Assembly (NCBI GenBank): GCA_027494135.1
Contig: JAOSJK010000001.1
Span: 537,378-601,377 of the forward strand
Length of the DNA stretch: 64,000 nucleotides
From: Acidimicrobiia bacterium
GTDB lineage: Bacteria > Actinomycetota > Acidimicrobiia > IMCC26256 > PALSA-610
Direction: 5' to 3'
The notes beneath the pieces are model-generated. The model was given only the letters and a program-made list of their open reading frames with translations. It was not told where the DNA came from and did not search any database. This document shows positions 58,824 through 64,000 of the stretch, one piece after another. How positions within the stretch are numbered: the stretch's first letter is position 1; every line of letters starts with the position of its first letter. The position numbers and the translations under genes were made by a program.

Positions 58824-58952
58824 TCAGGCGAAGATGAAGAAGAGGACGGGTCCGAGTATCAACAGCAGAAGCACCCCGAACACCGCAAGCATACCCAACA
58901 GGACCACAGCCGCCACCGCCACGATCGCCCAACCGAACACGACACGAATCAT
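58824..58952 (-). CDS. Small hydrophobic membrane peptide, 42 aa
   Basis: MIRVVFGWAIVAVAAVVLLG, then MLAVFGVLLLLILGPVLFFI and FA: two close hydrophobic stretches or one long helix. GAGGA lies eight bases before the ATG at 58952, and the gene ends convergent with the DUF2325 gene. Small single-helix proteins like this are widespread; holin-like or regulatory roles are only possibilities. Confidence 0.55.
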   Translation of the reverse strand: MIRVVFGWAIVAVAAVVLLGMLAVFGVLLLLILGPVLFFIFA

Positions 58953-59034
58953 CTCATTCCTCCCCTACAGAGCAGACCGCCACTGGTGCGGCCGGCTCAG
59001 GTCACGAGGCGCCTAGGCGCCCCTACGTTCTCTA

Positions 59035-59085
59035 CTACTCCCCGTCACTCTCGGCTTCCGGCGTTCCAGACGGTCTGTTGCTCAA
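59035..59085 (-). pseudogene. Fusion scar: start of the 62.3-kb gene joined to the end of the brxD-like gene
   Basis: A 16-codon mini-ORF, MSNRPSGTPEAESDGE, with the same GGAGG-spaced TTG start as the gene at 63074 (MSKRPSGTLEVE). Its last codons (AESDGE, TAG) and the next bases copy the end of the BrxD-like gene at 60072 (21 of 23 bases, actactcccc-tc-ctctcggct). This is what an internal deletion of a duplicated operon copy would leave. Confidence 0.65.
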
Positions 59086-59196
59086 GGTGACGTTGCCTCC
59101 GCGCCTCCGCTATCCGTCGCAGCCAGTGTCGCGTGGGGCTGGGACAAACTGCCGGGGACACCCTTCGGGGCCGCCGTCGGCCGACGCACCCCGGAC
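59057..59196. repeat. Direct repeat, left copy (about 130 bp)
   Basis: From ttccagacggtct to gccgacgcaccc it matches 63044-63175 with about 90% identity, apart from a short indel (gcctccgctatc here, agtag there). It holds the ribosome-binding site and upstream region of the four-gene operon. Confidence 0.8.
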
Positions 59197-59250
59197 GCCG
59201 ACGCGCCCCCCGCTCCTGCAGGCCCGCCGGCCGCTGCACGACGGGATACC

Positions 59251-59273
59251 CTTACTATTCTCACAACGTAAGG
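59251..59273 (+). promoter_or_regulatory. Putative vapBC promoter/operator
   Basis: cttactattctcacaacgtaag: inverted CTTAC/GTAAG arms (59251-59255, 59268-59272) around a TACTAT -10-like box, just before the AAGGAG site. AbrB-type antitoxins usually bind such operators and repress their own operon. Confidence 0.45.
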
Positions 59274-59281
59274 AGACCTCG

Positions 59282-59530
59282 ATGGAAGTCGCTTCGCGGC
59301 TCACGACGAAGGGGCAGGTCACGATCCCCAAGGCGGTTCGTGACGCCCTGGGACTCACAGAAGGCGACGCCGTCGTCTTTCGCGTCCAAGGACAGCACGC
59401 CGTCCTCGCGCGTACCCCCGATCTTCTCGAGCTGGCCGGCGCGGTGTCGGTGCCGGCGGCCAAGCGCGGCGTTGCCTGGGATGAGATACGCAAGCGCACG
59501 CGGGCGTCCCGGATGACGTCTCGTCGGTGA
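59282..59530 (+). CDS. AbrB/SpoVT-family antitoxin (VapB-like)
   Basis: An 82-aa protein with a swapped-hairpin AbrB domain at the N-terminus: VASRLTTKGQVTIPKAVRDA, LGLTEGDAVVFRVQGQHAVL. The basic C-terminal tail (AWDEIRKRTRASRMTSRR) would bind the toxin. AAGGAG lies seven bases before the ATG. It is coupled to the PIN gene by GTGA (59527-59530), the normal antitoxin-toxin order. Confidence 0.87.
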   Translation: MEVASRLTTKGQVTIPKAVRDALGLTEGDAVVFRVQGQHAVLARTPDLLELAGAVSVPAAKRGVAWDEIRKRTRASRMTSRR

Positions 59531-59926
59531 GCGCCTTCGTCGACACGAACATCCTGATCCGGCACCTCACCGGCGATCCGCCCGATCAGGCGTCGCGCGC
59601 TACGCGCTTTCTCGCCGAAGCCGACGAGCTCCTGCTGGCCGATCTCATAGTGGCCGAAGTGGTCTACGTGCTCGAATCGTTCTATGAGGTCGAGCGGTCC
59701 CTCGTCGCCGAGCTGGTGCGCTCGATCCTGGCGTTCGACCCGGTGCGTCTTGTCGACGGGGGAGCTCTTGCTTCGCGCCGTCGAAATGTACGAGGTCGAA
59801 CGCCTCGACTTCGCTGATGCCTATCTCGTCGCCAGCGCGGAGCGATCAGGAGTTGATGCCGTTGCATCCTTCGATCGGTCCATTGATCGCGTGACGACGG
59901 TCAGGCGAATCGAGCCAGGCCGCTAG
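59527..59926 (+). CDS. PIN-domain toxin (VapC-like), frame-shifted
   Basis: About 133 aa. PIN RNase fold: FVDTNILIRHLTGDPPDQA (first catalytic Asp), LIVAEVVYVLESFYEV (Glu), then after a shift in the GGGGG run near 59759, LDFADAYLVASAERSGVDAV (Asp) and SFDRSIDRV (Asp). All four acidic residues of the PIN site are present, so the toxin is probably active once the frame is corrected. Its antitoxin partner is directly upstream. The family cleaves tRNA or rRNA. Confidence 0.85.
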
Positions 59927-60071
59927 AGGGCTTCCGCGTCGTGGTCGACGCGCCACGACCTTCGCGTCTACGCCGGCATGCACCAACAGCTACCGGCTCC
60001 GCGTCGCGGCCCCTACGGGTGGGGCCAGAACGGATGAGCACGGTGGGGCCAATCCCGCCTGACATTCCCAA
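59927..60071. terminator. Convergent gene ends with two hairpins
   Basis: tcgtggtcgacgcgccacga at 59939-59958 and ggcccctacgggtggggcc at 60018-60036, between vapC and the BrxD-like gene. They probably end both transcripts. Confidence 0.45.
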
Positions 60072-61316
60072 CTACTCCCCATCGCTCTCGGCTGATCCCT
60101 GTCCGAGCTCGGGCTCTTCGTCGTAACGCTGCTCGAGCTCGCCGACCTCTGTGTCGAGGTGCGCATCGGGGCGGTATCGGAGCAGGTCCCACTCGTTGAT
60201 CCAGCGACGGATGTACGACCTGATCGGCCGGCGCATCGTCGTGACCGTCGTGTCAAGCTGCGGTGCTGCGCCGTAGGCACGCGAGTAGATGTCTTCGAGA
60301 CGCGTGTACGTCTCCTTCAGCGTCTCCTCATTGGGCAGCATCAGGGGAATCTTGTCTCGCTCGATCGCGCGCATGCCGACCTCTGCCCGCGCGGCCAACA
60401 GCACGGCGTCCTCCGTGCCCTTCGACCGCAGGCGCTCGGGCACCAGCACCAAGTCGTCCTTCTCCTGCAGCACCTTGATGTCGAAGTCGTCGGTGATGGT
60501 CGCGACGACTGCGACGCCCGGCACGGCCCCTTCGGCCAGGCCAAGCCACCGCGCGAGCTCCGCGTACGACTTCGCCCGCTGCTGAAGCGTGTACCGACCG
60601 GCGAGCTCCAGCTCGTCGATGAGGAGAACCCACCCTCGCATGCCGACCGCCCTGGCGAAGCGGGTTGCGAACTCGAGGCGCAACGGGGCCAGATCACGGA
60701 TCTTGATCGCTTTCACGTCGTAGGCCCCACGGCTGCCCACGCTCTTCAGGCCGGCTCGAACTTCGGCCACACCGATCTTCTCGCCCGACCAGAAGTCGAG
60801 TATCCGGGCAATCAGCTCGTGCTCGTGCGAGCGCTCGTGAAGGTGGACGGTCGCGCCGATCAGGCCCGGCGCGCTCATCGCCCACTCGACGAAGGCGGCG
60901 GCCTGGCGTGAGCGGTAGTCGATGCGGCTGGCAAGCTCGTGGATCACCGAACCGCGCCCATCGGGGAAGCGCGCCTCTCGCAGCGCCGCCTGAACGACCT
61001 TCGACGGATCGTGCAGCGGAGTCTCCTTGGAGATGACGACACGGCTGCACACGAATCCGCGACTGACGGCGATGTGTTCGAGGTACTCGAGCAGGTGCGA
61101 CTTGCCCGCTCCGAAGTCTCCGGAGACGAGCGCGCCCGTCACCACCGGAGGCGGATTCGCACCCAGCTCCTCCAGCTGTTCCTCGAAGCGGCCGAGCACC
61201 TGCGGCTGTGCGCAGCCGAGGGCGTTGACGGCGTCGCCGTTGGGCACGCCGTTGCGCAGCGCCTCCAGCGCACGTAGCAGGGAGACGCGGTCCTGGGCTC
61301 CGGCGTGGCCGGTCAT
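60072..61316 (-). CDS. BrxD-like P-loop ATPase (BREX ATP-binding / DUF2791 family)
   Basis: A 414-aa protein, last of a four-gene operon. Walker A VSGDFGAGKSHLLEYLE (about residues 64-80), family segment SRVVISKETPLHDPSKVVQA, Walker B GWVLLIDELELAGRY, and the AAA sensor-like VAVVATITDDFD. The RALEALRNGVPNGDAV start and C-terminal RRPIRSYIRRWINEWDLLRY are typical of DUF2791/BrxD proteins. In BREX and related systems BrxD works with the helicase BrxHI; a SNF2-type helicase is encoded divergently here at 63.3 kb. ATGA overlap with the upstream gene. Confidence 0.8.
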   Translation of the reverse strand: MTGHAGAQDRVSLLRALEALRNGVPNGDAVNALGCAQPQVLGRFEEQLEELGANPPPVVTGALVSGDFGAGKSHLLEYLEHIAVSRGFVCSRVVISKETPLHDPSKVVQAALREARFPDGRGSVIHELASRIDYRSRQAAAFVEWAMSAPGLIGATVHLHERSHEHELIARILDFWSGEKIGVAEVRAGLKSVGSRGAYDVKAIKIRDLAPLRLEFATRFARAVGMRGWVLLIDELELAGRYTLQQRAKSYAELARWLGLAEGAVPGVAVVATITDDFDIKVLQEKDDLVLVPERLRSKGTEDAVLLAARAEVGMRAIERDKIPLMLPNEETLKETYTRLEDIYSRAYGAAPQLDTTVTTMRRPIRSYIRRWINEWDLLRYRPDAHLDTEVGELEQRYDEEPELGQGSAESDGE

Positions 61317-61723
61317 CGTGCCTCCTCCGTCTCGAGTCGTATCAGCGACGACATCGGGTTGGCGAAGTTGCGGTCGTGCACCTCGTCGAATACGCGATTC
61401 ATGAGTGCCGAGTAGGCGCCGAGCCCACGCGAGCCAGGTTCGGTGTCGAGAAAGCCCTGATCGACCACGACGACGATCAGCGCGGAGTTGAGCTGGTCGG
61501 TGCCGTCGATGAACTGGCGGAACACCTCGTACGCGTCGAGCAGAGAGCTCTTCGTGTAGGCGACGGAGCCATCACGCTCCGGCCTCGCCTCGGTCAAGCG
61601 CCCTCCGTCGATCACGACAACGGTGCCGGGCCGGCCGCACCGGCGGGCCCAGGTGAAGAGCGACTCGAAGTGGTGACGGGCGTTCGTACGATTGATCTTC
61701 GTGTAGATCAGGTACTGCTTCAT
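61313..61723 (-). CDS. Unknown protein of the BrxD-like operon, 136 aa
   Basis: MKQYLIYTKINRTNARHHFE, then TWARRCGRPGTVVVIDGGRL, SSLLDAYEVFRQFIDGTDQL, NSALIVVVVDQGFLDTEPGS. The alternating strands ending in acidic VVVDQGFLD and VIDGGRL, with a helix between, look like a P-loop-like or Rossmann-like core with no Walker A. I do not recognise the family. It may be the second half of a BREX-type ATPase module, because it overlaps both neighbours by ATGA. Confidence 0.68.
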   Translation of the reverse strand: MKQYLIYTKINRTNARHHFESLFTWARRCGRPGTVVVIDGGRLTEARPERDGSVAYTKSSLLDAYEVFRQFIDGTDQLNSALIVVVVDQGFLDTEPGSRGLGAYSALMNRVFDEVHDRNFANPMSSLIRLETEEAR

Positions 61724-62283
61724 GTTCGAGATGGCGGGACCTCGCCGGTCAGCCACTCCATGATCGACCTCTGCTGCGTCTCGCCTTCTGAGCCTCCATT
61801 GAGCCTCGCCCGGCAGAGCCACGTCATCGCGATTCGGAAGTCGCGTGCGAGCTCCCGGTCCTTGAAGACCTCTTCGCCGATCTTCTGGTCGAGCACCATG
61901 CGGACGTACTGCGCGTCGCTCCCGCTCGCCTGCGCAATCTGCTCATCGATCGCGCCGGGGCCCAGCGGCGACGGCAGAACGAACGAGCCCTCGGCGAGCG
62001 CGGCGAGCCTCTGCGCCGCGAGCTCTGCCCACGGCATCTGCGACGCGACTGCGTGGAAGGCCTTGTCGATCATGTGTATCCGTACCGCGGCAGCCGACAG
62101 CCGGGCTACCAAGAAGCCGTCGGACTCCGCGGAGCCGGCGATACGCGCGGCCAGGTCACCTGTCGGCGTTCCGTCGCACGATACGCAGAACTTCACTGCG
62201 GCTCCGCCCGACGGTATGAAGTCGCCGAGGTACTCGTTGCGGACAACGTCGAGCCATTCGCGTACGTCGAGAGTCGCTGTCAT
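61720..62283 (-). CDS. Unknown protein of the BrxD-like operon, 187 aa
   Basis: MTATLDVREWLDVVRNEYLG, then a strand-helix core (AAVKFCVSCDGTPTGDLAAR, ESDGFLVARLSAAAVRIHMI) and helices (KAFHAVASQMPWAELAAQRL, DREL ARDFRIAMTWLCRA). It resembles the N-terminal part of BREX-type ATPases but has lost the GxxxxGK motif (GDLAAR lies where a P-loop could be), so I treat it as an ATPase-like partner of unknown function. ATGA overlaps on both sides. Confidence 0.65.
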   Translation of the reverse strand: MTATLDVREWLDVVRNEYLGDFIPSGGAAVKFCVSCDGTPTGDLAARIAGSAESDGFLVARLSAAAVRIHMIDKAFHAVASQMPWAELAAQRLAALAEGSFVLPSPLGPGAIDEQIAQASGSDAQYVRMVLDQKIGEEVFKDRELARDFRIAMTWLCRARLNGGSEGETQQRSIMEWLTGEVPPSRT

Positions 62284-63074
62284 CGGTCTACCTCCAAGAA
62301 GCGGATGCCGTAGTAGGAATGGACGTGGCCCTTCGCGTCGACAATCTGCAGAGTGCCGGCCGACGACTTGGTGCCCGTCGACGCCGGGAACCGGATCTGG
62401 TAACCGGCGCGGGTGGTGGTGACCCCGCTGCCGTCGAGGAGGTGGACGTCGCGTGTGAACTCGTTGCGGTCGTACTGCTTCCGCATCTCGGGGTGGATGG
62501 TCAGCAGGTCGTAGACGTCGATCAGGCGCGCGCCCTTCTCCAGCTCCGCCTTCCCGACGATCCTGCTGTAAGCACTGAACAGGAGCTCGATGAAGCGCTC
62601 GGGCGAGAGCATCGGCCGGCCCTTCTGCACCGCCACCACCCGTTCCAGCACCTTCCCGCAGCGCAGAGCCGTGACCCGCTTGGCGTCGATGCGCACCGCG
62701 CGCTGTGCCGCGAGCACCTTCAACAGCGCCGGAAACGCCGTCAGCCGGTCGTCGAGGCGGTCGAGTCGCACTCCGATCTCGGCGCCCGCCTCGATGAGCT
62801 CCTGCTCGTAGCCCTGTTCGAGGTACCTCTCCTCGTCGGCCTCGCTCCACGTCCACGTGGTCGCTACGTGGCGGGTCGCTTCCTCCAGCGCGCCGGCGTA
62901 CTCCGCGAGCTGGGCGGAGAGCCGCCGGATCTTGTTGAGGTCGCCGTCGACGGCGGCGCGATGCAGGGCCCGCTCAGCCTTGCCGGCGGCCTTCAGCGTC
63001 GTGGCGAGGGAGTCGCAGGCGCGTTCCAGCCCGGCGCACTCGACTTCCAGGGTTCCAGACGGTCTCTTGCTCAA
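62280..63074 (-). CDS. Unknown coiled-coil protein, first gene of the BrxD-like operon
   Basis: About 264 aa. The first 130 residues are helical and charged (LERACDSLATTLKAAGKAER, ADEERYLEQGYEQELIEAGA), likely a coiled coil. The second part is a mixed fold: VLERVVAVQKGRPMLSPERF, LIDVYDLLTIHPEMRKQYDR, and a beta-rich C-terminus (AGTLQIVDAKGHVHSYYGIR). The TTG at 63074 is preferred because GGAGG lies before it and the same start is kept in the repeat at 59085. A longer frame to 63128 would enter the direct repeat. Unrecognised family. Confidence 0.68.
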   Translation of the reverse strand: MSKRPSGTLEVECAGLERACDSLATTLKAAGKAERALHRAAVDGDLNKIRRLSAQLAEYAGALEEATRHVATTWTWSEADEERYLEQGYEQELIEAGAEIGVRLDRLDDRLTAFPALLKVLAAQRAVRIDAKRVTALRCGKVLERVVAVQKGRPMLSPERFIELLFSAYSRIVGKAELEKGARLIDVYDLLTIHPEMRKQYDRNEFTRDVHLLDGSGVTTTRAGYQIRFPASTGTKSSAGTLQIVDAKGHVHSYYGIRFLEVDR

Positions 63075-63175
63075 GGTGACGTTGCCTCCGCAGTAGGTCG
63101 CAGCCAGTGTCGCGTGGGGCTGGGACAAACTGCCGGGGCCACCCTACGGGGCCGCCGTCGGCCGACGCACCCACC
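63044..63175. repeat. Direct repeat, right copy
   Basis: Partner of 59057-59196, 4 kb away in the same orientation. It covers the start codon, ribosome-binding site and upstream region of the operon at 62280. The two copies bracket vapBC and the operon. Confidence 0.8.
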
Positions 63176-63331
63176 CTCCCGAAGACGGGTCCGTCTCCCA
63201 GGGGGCCGGCCGGCGAGGCAGAAGCTCGGGCGAGTGCCCAGGCGCGCGACCGGCCGTATAGCCAACTAGCCGCCGGGCTCAACGCCCATCTCCTCTGGCA
63301 GTCGGCGTACCCGTGTCCGTACGATGGCTTC
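63176..63331. other. Divergent promoter region of the defence-type module
   Basis: 156 bp between the operon and the helicase start. The helicase frame is open leftward through this stretch (reading GLNAHLLWQSAYPCPYDGF before the GTG), so the helicase may begin further upstream. No other feature seen. Confidence 0.4.
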
Positions 63332-64000
63332 GTGGGTGAGTCAGCGGGCGGCGTCGACCAGGCCGGGTTTGCGATCGGCCAGTTCGTCGCGCTCCGAGCC
63401 GATCCAGAGCGCCGGGGACCGGTCATCGCGATCGAGGCATCAGTCGCCGGGCAACCGCGCTACAAGGTCTTCCACCGTGCCGACTCGATCATTACGTACT
63501 TCCAGGAGCAGCTTCTCGCTGTCGATGCTCCTGCATCTGAGCCGGTCGACGCTCTCTACGGACCAGGTCTCGACCCGGCCGATTTCTACGCCCGGTTGAC
63601 GGCGACGCGCCTCAGGCATCCGGAGATCGACGGGCTCTACGCGCTCCACGCGGCGCGAATCCAATTCGTGCCATTCCAGTTCAAGCCGCTGATGCGACTT
63701 CTGCGATCGGATCGGCCGAGGATCCTCATCGCCGACGACGTCGGCGTCGGCAAGACTATCGAGGCGGGATTGATCCTCAGGGAGCTCACCGCCCGCGCAC
63801 CGCTAGATCGCGTCCTCGTCGTGTGCCCCAAGGCTCTGACCCTGAAGTGGCGAGCGGAGATGCTGCGCTTCGACGAGCGGTTCACGATCCTCAAGGGCGA
63901 CCTACTGCGATGGTGCCTGGACGAGACTCAGCGCGACGGCGTCTGGCCTCAGGAATGCTCGCGCGCCATCGTTCCTCTCGAGCTACTTCGGCGCAAGGAG
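63332..64000 (+). CDS. SNF2-type helicase/ATPase (BrxHI- or DrmD-like), 5' part only
   Basis: 223 codons before the window ends. After an N-terminal region (AIGQFVALRADPERRGPVIA) comes the helicase core: FVPFQFKPLMRLLRSDRPRI (Q-motif-like region), Walker A ILIADDVGVGKTIEAGLILR and motif Ia RVLVVCPKALTLKWRAEML. DDVGVGKTIEAGLI is the form seen in RapA-, BrxHI- and DISARM DrmD-like proteins rather than in chromatin remodellers (DEMGLGKT). Divergent from the BrxD-like operon; BrxD and BrxHI are known to go together. The GTG at 63332 is a guess because the frame is open upstream. Confidence 0.8.
   Translation, partial: MGESAGGVDQAGFAIGQFVALRADPERRGPVIAIEASVAGQPRYKVFHRADSIITYFQEQLLAVDAPASEPVDALYGPGLDPADFYARLTATRLRHPEIDGLYALHAARIQFVPFQFKPLMRLLRSDRPRILIADDVGVGKTIEAGLILRELTARAPLDRVLVVCPKALTLKWRAEMLRFDERFTILKGDLLRWCLDETQRDGVWPQECSRAIVPLELLRRKE

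Noticed and set aside
62280..63128. Longer start (TTG 63128) for the coiled-coil gene
   Set aside because: It would encode part of the direct repeat, lacks a ribosome-binding site, and the 63074 start is preserved in the 59-kb scar.

Overview
This is a GC-rich window (about 70% G+C by eye) from an actinobacterium, most probably class Acidimicrobiia. The grounds are GTG/TTG starts, dense 4-bp GTGA/ATGA gene overlaps, a LivG-type ATPase with the signature LPTGTARLVELARAL, PafB/C-like WYL pairs, a mycothiol-type DinB protein, a neocarzinostatin-like secreted protein and many acyl-CoA enzymes. No rRNA, tRNA or CRISPR array was seen. About thirty otherwise well-conserved genes are broken by single-base shifts, nearly all in runs of G or C. 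This looks like uncorrected consensus error (long-read or metagenome assembly) rather than mass pseudogenisation, so genes are given here as restored units with the break noted.

Layout. 0-12.5 kb holds housekeeping and transport genes: a LivG-like ATPase, an acetyltransferase, a ketopantoate reductase, DsbA-like proteins, a WYL regulator pair, an EamA permease, a CapA phosphatase, a histone H1/PhaF-like protein, DinB and MFS proteins. 12.5-17.1 kb encodes a type IIA topoisomerase pair of topo IV character. 17.1-22.8 kb carries an SDR, a membrane-anchored subtilase and several envelope proteins. 22.8-36.3 kb is a catabolic block: two molybdopterin oxidoreductases, two acetoacetate-decarboxylase-like proteins, two acyl-CoA dehydrogenases, a PflX-type radical SAM protein and an acyl-CoA synthetase. 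36.5-41.5 kb has an LPFTG surface protein, an ECF sigma/anti-sigma pair and secreted proteins. 41.8-44.6 kb is a third molybdopterin oxidoreductase. 44.7-49.4 kb has an AbiEi-DUF559 protein, a lipoprotein and a VWA protein.

49.5-54.2 kb is a tightly overlapping operon of a MoxR AAA ATPase, an unknown 162-aa protein, a 31-aa ORF, a DUF2201-type metallopeptidase/VWA protein and a divergent S-adenosylmethionine-synthetase-like protein. 54.5-58.9 kb holds a small conserved protein, a LivJ-like binding protein, a large DUF2325 protein and a 42-aa membrane peptide. 59-64 kb is a defence-type island: a vapBC-like pair, then a four-gene ATGA-overlapping operon ending in a BrxD-like ATPase, divergent from a SNF2-type helicase that runs off the window. 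An approximately 130-bp direct repeat and a deletion scar show that this island has been rearranged.

The three molybdenum enzymes belong to the NarG/ethylbenzene-dehydrogenase (type II DMSO reductase) fold but have no Tat signal and no beta or gamma subunit beside them. They sit among acyl-CoA-forming and acyl-CoA-oxidising enzymes, which suggests cytoplasmic activation of a hydrocarbon, steroid or aromatic side chain followed by beta-oxidation. Three families of intergenic palindromes are scattered through the window, one of them always at convergent gene ends.
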